Shown piece after piece: positions 25,881 to 33,716 of a DNA stretch of 64,000 nucleotides (positions within the stretch are counted from its first letter, which is position 1; every line of letters starts with the position of its first letter). The DNA is from Bacteroidaceae bacterium (GTDB taxonomy: Bacteria; Bacteroidota; Bacteroidia; Bacteroidales; Barnesiellaceae_A). A program made the translations under genes and the position numbers. The stretch is taken from assembly GCA_017531985.1 (NCBI GenBank), contig JAFXJY010000035.1, positions 1 to 64,000 on the forward strand, read 5' to 3'. Under the pieces are notes generated by a model. That model was not told where the DNA came from, did not search any database, and was given only the letters and a program-made list of their open reading frames with translations.

Positions 25881-26132
25881 TTAGAGAGTGTTAACGTGGT
25901 GAGCGAGCTTCGATTTAAGGTTGGCTGCCTTGTTAGCGTGGATAATGTTCTTCTTAGCGAGCTTATCGAGCATCGAGCTTACTTTCTTGTATAATTCGGC
26001 TGCCTCATCCTTCACAGTGGTAGCACGCAACTTGCGTACGGCGTTACGAGCAGTCTTGGCATAGTAACGATTGTGCAAGTTTCTTACTTGTGTCTCTCTA
26101 ATTCTTTTCTTAGCAGATTTATGATTTGCCAT
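25881..26132 (-). CDS. rpsT: 30S ribosomal protein S20
   Basis: An 83-residue basic protein. [18 protein letters not shown] at the N-terminus is the S20 signature. The rest is Lys/Arg-rich helix ([28 protein letters not shown]) that binds 16S rRNA in the body of the small subunit. The frame stays open 20 codons upstream and runs into the neighbouring tRNA gene, so the ATG at 26132 is the real start. It sits between two identical tRNA-Glu genes on the same strand, with 28 and 42 bases between, so tRNA processing should release the mRNA. Confidence 0.95.
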   Translation of the reverse strand: MANHKSAKKRIRETQVRNLHNRYYAKTARNAVRKLRATTVKDEAAELYKKVSSMLDKLAKKNIIHANKAANLKSKLAHHVNTL

Positions 26133-26160
26133 ATTCTTTATTGTTTTATTATTTATCTTG

Positions 26161-26232
26161 TAGCCCATAGGAGAATCGAACTCCTCTTTCAAGAATGAAA
26201 ATCTTGCGTCCTAACCGATAGACGAATGGGCC
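26161..26232 (-). tRNA. tRNA-Glu (anticodon TTC), copy 2
   Basis: 72 nt on the minus strand, identical to the copy at 25767-25838. It is first in the transcription unit tRNA-Glu/rpsT/tRNA-Glu. Confidence 0.93.
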
Positions 26233-26283
26233 TTACCTATTTGCTTTGTTCAATACATAGATGTCTTGTTACAAAAGCGAGTG

Positions 26284-26314
26284 CAAATATACAGTACTTT
26301 TTTATAACTACAAA
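26284..26314 (-). promoter_or_regulatory. Promoter of the tRNA-Glu/rpsT/tRNA-Glu unit
   Basis: On the minus strand TTTG (26311-26314), 19 bp spacer, TATATTTG (26284-26291). Both elements match the Bacteroides consensus. Confidence 0.7.
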
Positions 26315-26395
26315 ACTTTTTTGCTCAAAAAATGAATTTCTTTGCTTTTTTGTCCCAAATTGGGCTGAAAATGATGTGTTTTCCGCCCGAGACAC

Positions 26396-26426
26396 TTGTA
26401 TTTTTACGCAATATTGAGTTATTTTG
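26396..26426 (+). promoter_or_regulatory. Candidate recO promoter abutting the start codon
   Basis: TTG (26396-26398), 21 bp, TATTTTG (26420-26426), one base shorter than the consensus. The recO ATG at 26431 falls near the predicted transcription start. Confidence 0.45.
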
Positions 26427-26430
26427 CGTT

Positions 26431-27156
26431 ATGTATGAGAAAACTCGCGGTGTCGTTTTATACACCCATCCTTATAATGATACGCTGTCGGTAGTGCATG
26501 TCTACACCGAGCGATTCGGGCGAATGTCTTATATGTTGCCTCGCGGTGTGGGACGTGCAGCCAAGATGGCTCGTGCCTTGTATATGCCGTTGGCTTTGCT
26601 CGACATGGAGGTGGAGGTGCGTCCGGGTCGTCACACGCAACGTATTCGTGAGGCTCACTCTTTCTTGCCTCTGATGCACATTCAAGGCGATCCTGTGCGT
26701 TCGTCGTTGGCAATGTTTCTTTCGGAATTTTTGGGCAGCGTGTTGCGTGGAGGTGAGTCACAACCTCTATTGTTTGCCTACATAGCTCGTTCGGTGCAGC
26801 TACTTGATGCCTTGGAGAGTGGTTTGGGCAATTTCCACATCTGTTTCTTGGTGGGGCTGACATCGTATATGGGGATAACTCCCAATGTCGAAAGTTTCTC
26901 TCCGGGATATTATTTCGATATGCAAGAGGGCGTTTTTGTTTCTCATCGACCGTTGAATAATCCCTTTTTACCTCCGATGGAGGCTGCCTTTATGGTGAAG
27001 CTGATGAGGATAAATTATGTCAATATGAGACGATTTCGCTTTTCGCGTGGTGAGCGAAGGATTATTCTTGATCGCATTCTATCTTATTATGCCTTGCATT
27101 ATACCGGCATGGGGCAGCTGAGTTCGCCGGCAGTGTTGCATGCCCTTTTCGATTGA
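26431..27156 (+). CDS. recO: DNA repair protein RecO
   Basis: 241 residues from 26431. RecO anneals SSB-coated single strands and loads RecA together with RecR in the RecF pathway. The N-terminal OB fold opens with YEKTRGVVLYTHPYNDT (about 2-18) and VHVYTERFGRMSYMLPRG (about 22-39). A helical domain follows. The four-cysteine zinc site found in many RecO proteins is not present: the later half has one Cys only (near 142). The longer in-frame ATG at 26332 adds an unrelated hydrophobic stretch and lies upstream of the candidate promoter, so it was not used. Confidence 0.9.
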   Translation: MYEKTRGVVLYTHPYNDTLSVVHVYTERFGRMSYMLPRGVGRAAKMARALYMPLALLDMEVEVRPGRHTQRIREAHSFLPLMHIQGDPVRSSLAMFLSEFLGSVLRGGESQPLLFAYIARSVQLLDALESGLGNFHICFLVGLTSYMGITPNVESFSPGYYFDMQEGVFVSHRPLNNPFLPPMEAAFMVKLMRINYVNMRRFRFSRGERRIILDRILSYYALHYTGMGQLSSPAVLHALFD

Positions 27157-27161
27157 AGCTG

Positions 27162-27192
27162 TTGCATGGTTGCAAAAAATGATGTACATTTG
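27162..27192 (+). promoter_or_regulatory. Promoter of tRNA-Arg(CCT)
   Basis: TTGC (27162-27165), 19 bp, TACATTTG (27185-27192). The tRNA begins 18 bases after the -7 element. Confidence 0.7.
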
Positions 27193-27210
27193 CACATCCG
27201 ATATGAATAG

Positions 27211-27282
27211 GCCTCTGTAGTTCAACGGATAGAATAGCGGTTTCCTAAACCGTAGATTTGGGTTCGATTCCCAGCGGAGGTA
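27211..27282 (+). tRNA. tRNA-Arg (anticodon CCT)
   Basis: 72 nt. The acceptor GCCTCTG pairs with CGGAGGT. The anticodon stem GCGGT/ACCGT encloses TTCCTAA, anticodon CCT. T-arm GGTTCGATTCC. The gene is intact although its 3' end serves as an integration site: a 31-nt copy of the end lies at 29053-29083. Confidence 0.93.
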
Positions 27283-27298
27283 CGAGATTTGAGATAAT
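27268..27298 (+). repeat. Left attachment-like direct repeat (tRNA-Arg 3' end)
   Basis: The left copy of the 31-nt duplication. It starts inside the T-arm of the tRNA with TTCCCAGCGGAGGTACGAG and includes the tRNA end. Confidence 0.8.
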
Positions 27299-27449
27299 GA
27301 GATCCGCGAATTGCGAGTGCGTATAGATGAGCTTACACGCGAGAGAAATAGAGATTGTAGAATTTAAAATAAGAACCACCTTGTGGCGAAGCGTGTCGAT
27401 GTTACGGAGTCTTCTCAAAAGGTTTTGGTTGAGTATATAGGATGGAGGT

Positions 27450-28943
27450 ATGGCAAGTTCTAATGAAGATTTGAAGGGTTGCTTGTTGGGATGTCAATGG
27501 TTTTTTATAATATGCTCTTGGATTTTAATAATTGTAGTATATTTAATAAATTTACTAAAAGATATGCCTCGTTATATCTATGTAATCATACCATTATCGT
27601 TTTTATTTTATTTTGTATTAAAATTCACTCGAAAGAAATTATTTTTCAGTTTTGCTAATATTGGTTATTCCGAACATGTATTTTATATAGCATTATCGCT
27701 AACTATTATGTTTCTTGCAATGATAAGTACAAACATTGCAGTACCTTACTATGTTTTAATAATTTGCTTTTTATTGAGTATTATATGCTACATTTGTTCT
27801 CAAATACACATCAATGATGAAATTGATGAATACATCAAAAAGCAGGAGAAACAATTACAAGATGATTTCAAAAAGAAAGAAGAGTTTGTTAATGGATTTT
27901 TACTTAGTGAAAAAGAGAATCTAAAAAAAGAGAGAACTATAATACAAGAGAGGGAAGATTTTGTAAATGGTGTGATAAATGGGGATGATTATATCTTTAA
28001 TAAGATACCATCATTTGTAGCTGATATGCAGGCGTATGATTTTTCGATAACTGAAAAATATCTGCATACAAAAAAGCATCCTGCTCATAAAAAAGCAGAA
28101 GAGGTGGGAGATCTAAAAAAGAGATATAGACAAGCTGTTATAGAAGCAAAAGTTGCTACATACAAACTACAAGCTCTTGTCGGACTATTTCCCGAGTTGG
28201 AAAATTTTATAGACGAAGAAGCAAACTTAAACGCACTTAATGAATATATTTCGTTATCAGATATTCAAGATGATTATGATAGAGTGCGTTTTTATATTTC
28301 TAAGGATGAATATAATAATAAGACAATAACTGAAAGAAATCAGTTAGCATTAGATAGATATATTAATAGGAACAAAAGCAAAGAAGAGATTGGAGCTGAA
28401 TATGAATCTTGTTGTGCAAGGGTTCTTGAAAAAGTGTTTGGCTATAAGGTTATAGAACACGGTGCTTTGTATGGATTAAAAGATTTAGGCAGAGATTTGA
28501 TTTGCTTTGATAATATAAATAGTTGCACCTATATTGTACAGTGTAAATATTGGGGTAAAGAACGCCCCATAAGGGAAAATGTTATTATGCAATTATATGG
28601 TTCGGCTGTCGCTTATAGTGTATCATATAATAGCACACAAAAAAGTATATTCGGGTCAAAAATTATTCCTGTTCTTATGATACCACCAACAAGTGTTATA
28701 TCAGATACAGCAAAAGATTTTATAAAAATACTTGGAATACAAGTTTGGGAACAAAAATTACTTAACGATTTCCCAAGAATAAAATGCAATATAAACAATG
28801 GCAATAAAATATACCATTTGCCATTTGATCAACAATACAAAAGAACAATAATAGATAAGCCCGGTGAGTTTTATGCTTGTAATGTAAAAGAAGCGGAAGA
28901 TGCCGGTTTCCGTAGGGCGATGAGGCATTATATAAGTGAATAA
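27450..28943 (+). CDS. Membrane-anchored Mrr-like restriction endonuclease domain protein
   Basis: 497 residues. Four hydrophobic segments (about 13-35, 43-58, 77-96, 99-117) anchor the N-terminus. A charged coiled coil follows (about 122-172), then a helical region (about 180-305). The C-terminal third fits a PD-(D/E)XK nuclease of the Mrr/DUF2034 kind: EIGAEYESCCARVLEKVFGY (about 313-332), then GRDL with Asp349, and VQCKYW with the Gln364-x-Lys366 pair. The spacing D-x14-QxK is typical of Mrr. Such enzymes cut foreign or modified DNA. The gene is alone on an island at a tRNA, is A+T-rich, and begins after a GGAGG sequence unusual for this genome. A role in defence is inferred from domain and context; no methylase partner is present. 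Confidence 0.8.
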   Translation: MASSNEDLKGCLLGCQWFFIICSWILIIVVYLINLLKDMPRYIYVIIPLSFLFYFVLKFTRKKLFFSFANIGYSEHVFYIALSLTIMFLAMISTNIAVPYYVLIICFLLSIICYICSQIHINDEIDEYIKKQEKQLQDDFKKKEEFVNGFLLSEKENLKKERTIIQEREDFVNGVINGDDYIFNKIPSFVADMQAYDFSITEKYLHTKKHPAHKKAEEVGDLKKRYRQAVIEAKVATYKLQALVGLFPELENFIDEEANLNALNEYISLSDIQDDYDRVRFYISKDEYNNKTITERNQLALDRYINRNKSKEEIGAEYESCCARVLEKVFGYKVIEHGALYGLKDLGRDLICFDNINSCTYIVQCKYWGKERPIRENVIMQLYGSAVAYSVSYNSTQKSIFGSKIIPVLMIPPTSVISDTAKDFIKILGIQVWEQKLLNDFPRIKCNINNGNKIYHLPFDQQYKRTIIDKPGEFYACNVKEAEDAGFRRAMRHYISE

Positions 28944-29052
28944 TAATAATACCTATGTTACTAAGGATTAACACCCAACATGTGCTATCTTGTGTGTTGT
29001 ACTTTGTTAATTATCTATGTAAGTAGTTGATAATAAATATGTTCTAATGCCC

Positions 29053-29083
29053 TTCCCAGCGGAGGTACGAGGTTTGAGATAAT
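29053..29083 (+). repeat. Right attachment-like direct repeat
   Basis: The second copy of the tRNA-Arg 3' end, 30 of 31 bases identical to 27268-27298. It is not part of a complete tRNA: the 5' portion is absent. Confidence 0.8.
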
Positions 29084-29122
29084 AAATCGGCATCATTTGT
29101 GTGTGAAATGATGCCGATTTTC
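29084..29122 (+). terminator. Terminator beyond the right repeat (probably the original tRNA-Arg terminator)
   Basis: AAATCGGCATCATTT (29084-29098) and AAATGATGCCGATTT (29106-29120) form a perfect 15-bp stem with a 7-nt loop and a T-rich end. It begins at the base after the duplicated tRNA end. Confidence 0.82.
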
Positions 29123-29167
29123 TATTTATATGGTTGTAATGGGGCGATGTGATTGAAGATGTGAAGT

Positions 29168-30277
29168 TTATTCTCCTCCAAATTCCATGAGATATGCTTT
29201 GATGAAATCGTCTATTTCTCCATCCATCACCCGGTTGACATCGGATGTCTGGTAGTTGGTACGATGATCTTTGACACGACGGTCGTCAAATACGTAACTG
29301 CGTATCTGTGATCCCCATTCTATTTTCTTCTTGCCGGCTTCTATCTTGGCTTGCTCTTCCATGCGGTGTTTCAACTCTTTGTCGTAGAGTATCGAGCGTA
29401 GTTGTCGCATGGCGTTTTCCTTATTCTTGGGTTGGTCGCGAGTTTCGGTGTTTTCGATGAGGATTTCCTCTTCTTCGCCGGTGTAGGGGTCTTTGTATTG
29501 GTAACGAAGTCGAACGCCCGATTCTACCTTGTTGACATTCTGTCCACCGGCTCCACCCGAACGGAAGGTATCCCATGAGATGAGTGCCGGGCTGATGTTT
29601 ACCTCGATGGTGTCATCGACTAATGGTGTGACAAAGACTGATGCAAAGGAGGTCATACGCTTGCCTTGTGCATTGTAGGGTGATACTCGAACGAGACGGT
29701 GTACTCCGTTCTCGCTTTTAAGGTAGCCGTAGGCAAAGTCGCCTTCGATCTGCATCGATACCGACTTGATACCGGCTTCGTCACCCTCAATGAGGTGTGC
29801 GATGGCTACTTTGTAGTTGTTGCGTTCGCCCCATCGTATGTATAGTCGCATGAGCATCGATGCCCAGTCTTGGCTTTCGGTGCCACCGGCTCCCGAGTTG
29901 ATTTTGAGCATTACGCCCATCTTGTCTTCTTCTCGGCGTAGCATGTTGCGTAATTCGAGGTCTTCGATGAGCTTCATGGCACGTTGGTAGGCGGTGTCAA
30001 CCTCTTCTTCTTCGACAACACCTTCTTTGACAAATTCGAAAGCGAGTTGTAGTTCTTCGACGGCTTTTTCCACCTCGGTGTATCCCTCTATCCAGAAGCG
30101 TATTTCTTTAATCTTACGCATCTGAGCTTCGGCTTTCTTCTGGTCATTCCAGAAGTCGGGGACGTGTGTACGCAGTTCTTCTTCCTCTACTTGTATTTTC
30201 TTGCTGTCAATATCGAGATAGCGATAAAGGGCTTTTCTGCGTTCTTCGGCTTCTTTGAGTTGTTCGATAGTTATCAT
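29168..30277 (-). CDS. prfB: Peptide chain release factor 2
   Basis: 369 residues. It recognises UGA and UAA stop codons and triggers peptidyl-tRNA hydrolysis. The helical N-terminal domain (about 1-105) is followed by the codon-recognition domain with the RF2-type region around FRSGGAGGQNV. The catalytic GGQ is at 244-246. The frame is continuous through KALYRYLDIDSKK (about 15-27), exactly where most bacterial prfB genes carry an in-frame UGA and a +1 programmed frameshift. The autoregulatory frameshift is therefore absent here. Its promoter lies within the loop of the terminator that ends the acyl-CoA synthetase gene upstream. Confidence 0.95.
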   Translation of the reverse strand: MITIEQLKEAEERRKALYRYLDIDSKKIQVEEEELRTHVPDFWNDQKKAEAQMRKIKEIRFWIEGYTEVEKAVEELQLAFEFVKEGVVEEEEVDTAYQRAMKLIEDLELRNMLRREEDKMGVMLKINSGAGGTESQDWASMLMRLYIRWGERNNYKVAIAHLIEGDEAGIKSVSMQIEGDFAYGYLKSENGVHRLVRVSPYNAQGKRMTSFASVFVTPLVDDTIEVNISPALISWDTFRSGGAGGQNVNKVESGVRLRYQYKDPYTGEEEEILIENTETRDQPKNKENAMRQLRSILYDKELKHRMEEQAKIEAGKKKIEWGSQIRSYVFDDRRVKDHRTNYQTSDVNRVMDGEIDDFIKAYLMEFGGE

Positions 30278-30313
30278 GGAAGGATGTTGTTTTTATTATA
30301 ATGTGTGTTTATA

Positions 30314-30352
30314 AAACACAAAGGGCGTACAAAGGTAGTACGTCCTTGTGTA
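30314..30352 (-). terminator. Terminator of the acyl-CoA synthetase gene, overlapping the prfB promoter
   Basis: An imperfect inverted repeat: plus-strand ACACAAAGGGCGTAC (about 30314-30328) against GTACGTCCTTGTGT (about 30336-30349). On the minus strand it follows the stop codon by about 30 bases and is trailed by TTTTAT. Confidence 0.6.
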
Positions 30353-30360
30353 ATTTGCCA
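30328..30360 (-). promoter_or_regulatory. prfB promoter
   Basis: On the minus strand TTTG (30357-30360), 21 bp, TACCTTTG (30328-30335). The -7 element coincides with the loop of the upstream gene's terminator hairpin. Confidence 0.65.
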
Positions 30361-30381
30361 AATATTGGATTGAAAAAATTT

Positions 30382-32193
30382 TTATGAATACATTAATTCA
30401 ATCTCTTTCTTGTATATTTTGTTGATGATGGAGCGACGCAATTTGAGTGTATTGGTGAGTTCGCCTCGCTCCATGGTGAAGGCATGAGGCAGGAGGGTGA
30501 ATTTTTTTATTTGCTCAAAGGCGGCAAATCCTTTCTGCAACTCGGCTATGCGACCTTCTATCATCTTGTATATCTCTTGATTGCGAACGAGGTCTTCGAA
30601 GGTGTGGAATTGTATCTGCATCTTACGGGCATACTCGGTGAGGGCTTCGTAGGCAGGTACTATGATGGCGGTTACATATTTCTGTTGGTCGCCGATGACT
30701 GCTACTTGCTCGATGAAGCGGTCGCCTCCCAGACAGCTTTCGATGGCTTGTGGTGCGATGTACTTGCCGTTTGAGGTCTTGAAGAGATCCTTGATACGCT
30801 CGGTAATGGATAGTTTTCCATCGACGTAAGTGCCGGCATCGCCTGTGCGGAACCAGCCGTCTTCGGTAAAGACTTTGGCTGTCTCTTCGGGCTTCTTGTA
30901 ATAGCCTTGCATGACGGTGCCGCTCTTGACAAGGATTTCGTTGTTGTTTTCGGTGTCGATGCGAACTTCAATCTCGGGCATGACTGTTCCCACTGTGCCT
31001 ATCTTGTAGTCGTTGGGAAGGAAGCATGATACGGTGGCGGTTGTCTCAGAGAGTCCATATCCGTAGGTGATGGGCATGCCGCAAGAGAGGAGGAACTCAT
31101 TGATGGCGTCGCCAAGGGGTGCTCCTGCTACGGGGAAGAGAACTCCGCGGTCTACTCCCACCGTCTGGCGTATCTTGGAGAGTACCAGTTTGTCGAATAG
31201 TTTGTATTCAAGATTGAGCCACAATGGTATGTTGCGACCTTGGCTTTTGTATTGTAGGTAGTATTTGCCACCGACTTTGATGCCTTGTTTTATCAGAGCG
31301 GCTTTCACACCTTTCTGTTTGGCAATGAAATCTTGCACTCCGGCATAAACTTTTTCCCAGAAACGAGGAACGTTACACAATAGTGTGGGGCGTACTTCTT
31401 TGACTGTCGCAGCAATGGTCTTGGGGTCGCGATTGATGACTACGCGGACGCCCATTGTGAGGCAGAAGTAGCTCCATGCACGCTCAAAGATGTGTGTCAT
31501 GGGTAGGAAGCTGAGCGAGATGTCCTCGTCGTCGATCATGGTGAGGCGTTGCTCATGAATACGCATGATGATGTCGTAGTTGGAGTGCGACAGCATCACT
31601 CCCTTGGGTTCACCGGTAGTTCCCGATGTGTATATGAGTGTGGCCAAGTCCTCGGGACGAGCCGAGCGAGTGCGGCGGTCTACTTCGTTCTTTATTTCGT
31701 CCGAAGCATTCTTGCCTAATGCCAGAAATTCGTCGTAATACATCGATGTGGTATCACCCTCGGCACGTTGCACCTGACGGTCGAAGATAACGATGTGTTC
31801 GACCAAGGGGCAATTCTCGCGGGCTTCCATCCACACGTTGTATTGTGTCTGCTCGCCTACAAAGAGGATGCGAGCCTCTGTTTCGTTGATGATATATGTA
31901 ATCTGATCGGGTGAGCTTGTGGCATAGAGTGGGGCTACAACGGCACGATTGCGGAATGAACCGAAGTCCGTTACCAGTCCGTACAAGGCATTCTGTGTGA
32001 AAGTGATTATGTTTTCTTTCTCTTTAATACCTATCTGAGCCAATGCATAGGCTGCTGTGTCGACAAGTGAATGAAATTCGTTCCATGATACCGAGATCCA
32101 TTCGTTGGTAGCATAGTCTTTGTGACGGATGATTTCACGCTCGCCATACTTTTGTGCCTGACGGCCGGGCATCGAAGTCAACTGATTTATCAT
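30382..32193 (-). CDS. Long-chain fatty acid--CoA ligase (AMP-binding)
   Basis: 603 residues from the ATG at 32193. It activates fatty acids with ATP to acyl-AMP and then acyl-CoA. The P-loop LIYTSGTTGEPKGVMLSHSN is near 190-209. YGYGLSETTATVS (around 340) and the GWFRTGDAG region near 430 are the A-domain motifs. The C-terminal Lys motif (near 545) is less clear. The protein is of the large FadD15 type common in Bacteroidetes, likely peripheral at the inner membrane. The longer frame opens with a TTG at 32217 that lies inside the promoter -7 element, so it is excluded. Natural substrate chain length is not known. Confidence 0.9.
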   Translation of the reverse strand: MINQLTSMPGRQAQKYGEREIIRHKDYATNEWISVSWNEFHSLVDTAAYALAQIGIKEKENIITFTQNALYGLVTDFGSFRNRAVVAPLYATSSPDQITYIINETEARILFVGEQTQYNVWMEARENCPLVEHIVIFDRQVQRAEGDTTSMYYDEFLALGKNASDEIKNEVDRRTRSARPEDLATLIYTSGTTGEPKGVMLSHSNYDIIMRIHEQRLTMIDDEDISLSFLPMTHIFERAWSYFCLTMGVRVVINRDPKTIAATVKEVRPTLLCNVPRFWEKVYAGVQDFIAKQKGVKAALIKQGIKVGGKYYLQYKSQGRNIPLWLNLEYKLFDKLVLSKIRQTVGVDRGVLFPVAGAPLGDAINEFLLSCGMPITYGYGLSETTATVSCFLPNDYKIGTVGTVMPEIEVRIDTENNNEILVKSGTVMQGYYKKPEETAKVFTEDGWFRTGDAGTYVDGKLSITERIKDLFKTSNGKYIAPQAIESCLGGDRFIEQVAVIGDQQKYVTAIIVPAYEALTEYARKMQIQFHTFEDLVRNQEIYKMIEGRIAELQKGFAAFEQIKKFTLLPHAFTMERGELTNTLKLRRSIINKIYKKEIELMYS

Positions 32194-32214
32194 GTTGTTA
32201 CAATTAATTTGTCG

Positions 32215-32222
32215 CAAAGATA
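32215..32222 (-). promoter_or_regulatory. -7 element of the acyl-CoA synthetase promoter
   Basis: Minus-strand TATCTTTG, 21 bases upstream of the chosen ATG. No clear -33 element was seen. Confidence 0.55.
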
Positions 32223-32476
32223 AGCATTCAACTCTTTAAAAAGTTGTAAATTACAATTATTTGAGGCTAAAAAGAGAATCGAATTGCACATTGATGTCGT
32301 TGTTGTGCATAAGCTGATGTTCAACTTATAGGTAATATCTATCAAAAGCTTTGTTATGATTGAGGTCAAGGCCGGGCGATAGCAAGCAGAAGCGTCAGGC
32401 ACACACTGAGAATGTTTCCCTTAACGAATGAAGATTAGTCGGTCAACTTTATAAAAGTTCCCTATATACAATGTGA

Positions 32477-33451
32477 TTATCGGTTGCGGGCGATAGTGTA
32501 GTCGAGTATGCTCACAAGAGCTTGACGAGTGTCGTTGTCGGGGAATGACGATAGATGCTCCAAGGCCTCATTGCGAAATTGTTGCATGCGGTCGTTGGCA
32601 TACTCTATACCGCCATGACACTTGGCATAGTTAATAAGTGTGTCGATGTCGTCACTGCTCAGTTGCTCTTGTTCTATCAACTGTCGCATTCGAGCATTTT
32701 CCTCATCTTCGTTGTGAGTGATGGCATAAAGTAGAGGAAGCGTAATCTTACCCTCTCGCAAGTCGTTGCCGGTGGGCTTGCCTATGGTTTCATCGGCATA
32801 GTAGTCGAAGATGTCGTCCTTGATCTGGAAACATAAACCCAGCAGTTCGCCAAACGTTTCGAGATGTTGGCGAGCCGTATCATCGGCATCGATTGACAAT
32901 CCGCCCACATGCATACAGGCCTTGAATAACGATGCAGTCTTGCGACGAATCACCGAGAAATAGGCCTCCTCCGACAGCCGGTGAGCTCGGGCATTGTCTA
33001 TCTGGTCAATCTCGCCGTGAGCCAGCTCCTTGCCCAGTTGACCCATAGCGGCTATAATATCCATCTTGCCGGTCTCTATGCCACATTGTAAGGCACACGA
33101 CACAAAATGGTCGCCCATAAGTACAGCTATGCGATTGTCCTCGATGGCATTGATGGTAGGTTGTCCGCGACGTACATACGAGTTGTCTACCACATCATCG
33201 TGAATGAGGCTGGCATTGTGCATCAACTCTATGGCTGCTGCGGCATTGATAGTCGATGAAGTAACCTTGCCAAGCATTCTGGCACACAGGATGATAAGAA
33301 TGGGACGTATCTGCTTACCCTTGGTGAGCAAATAGCGATCAACAATCTTATTAATCAACTGATTGTTGGTGTGCAGACGTTCGACCAGCGTGCGGTTGAA
33401 TATTTCTAACTCTTCACCTATGGTAGCTTGTATGTTTGACAGTACATCCAT
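32477..33451 (-). CDS. ispB: Polyprenyl diphosphate synthase (trans, octaprenyl-like)
   Basis: 324 residues. It condenses isopentenyl diphosphate units onto an allylic starter to form the long chain used for quinones. The first Asp-rich motif is LIHDDVVDNSYVRRGQP (about 88-104) and the second QIKDDIFDY (about 214-222). Both match trans-polyprenyl synthases. The small residues five positions before the first motif (MHNASL) suggest a long-chain product, as in menaquinone side-chain synthases. Product length cannot be read with certainty, so the ispB symbol is by similarity. A promoter lies close upstream. Confidence 0.88.
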   Translation of the reverse strand: MDVLSNIQATIGEELEIFNRTLVERLHTNNQLINKIVDRYLLTKGKQIRPILIILCARMLGKVTSSTINAAAAIELMHNASLIHDDVVDNSYVRRGQPTINAIEDNRIAVLMGDHFVSCALQCGIETGKMDIIAAMGQLGKELAHGEIDQIDNARAHRLSEEAYFSVIRRKTASLFKACMHVGGLSIDADDTARQHLETFGELLGLCFQIKDDIFDYYADETIGKPTGNDLREGKITLPLLYAITHNEDEENARMRQLIEQEQLSSDDIDTLINYAKCHGGIEYANDRMQQFRNEALEHLSSFPDNDTRQALVSILDYTIARNR

Positions 33452-33473
33452 TTTCTTTTATACAAAATCGTTG

Positions 33474-33504
33474 CAAAAGTAATAATAAAACTCATGTAAA
33501 ACAA
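33474..33504 (-). promoter_or_regulatory. Promoter of the polyprenyl synthase gene
   Basis: Minus-strand TTG (33502-33504), 20 bp, TACTTTTG (33474-33481), which matches TAnnTTTG. Confidence 0.6.
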
Positions 33505-33716
33505 CAGTTGTTTGCACATAAGTGTAGAATATCAAATAATAAAGTAGTAATACTATTTTGTTGATATAAGTGTGAATTCTAATTGTTTGATTTTTGAGAA
33601 AAGATTCTTTGTATGAATATTCTTAAATAGAGAAAGTTATAGTAATAAATTAGATGTTATTAATAACATTAGATAAATATCTTCTAATACATGTTATGTA
33701 GTTAATAACTCATTGT

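Larger units (their letters stand above)
27268..29083 (+). mobile_element. Small genomic island inserted at the 3' end of tRNA-Arg(CCT)
   Basis: The island is bounded by direct repeats of 31 nt (27268-27298 and 29053-29083), identical except one base (A27287/G29072). They cover the last 15 bases of the tRNA and 16 bases beyond. The DNA between is markedly A+T-rich compared with both sides and carries one gene, for a membrane-anchored nuclease. No integrase, excisionase or transposase was found in these 1.8 kb. The inferred event is site-specific integration at the tRNA, by an enzyme acting from elsewhere or by an element that later lost it. The original tRNA terminator appears to be the hairpin at 29084-29120, directly beyond the right repeat. 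Confidence 0.75.

Noticed and set aside
29040..29083. A second tRNA-Arg gene
   Set aside because: Only the last 15 bases of the tRNA are present; the D-arm and anticodon arm are missing, so it is an attachment repeat.
32190..32402. Minus-strand frame upstream of the acyl-CoA synthetase
   Set aside because: It covers that gene's promoter region; the sequence shows no coding character.
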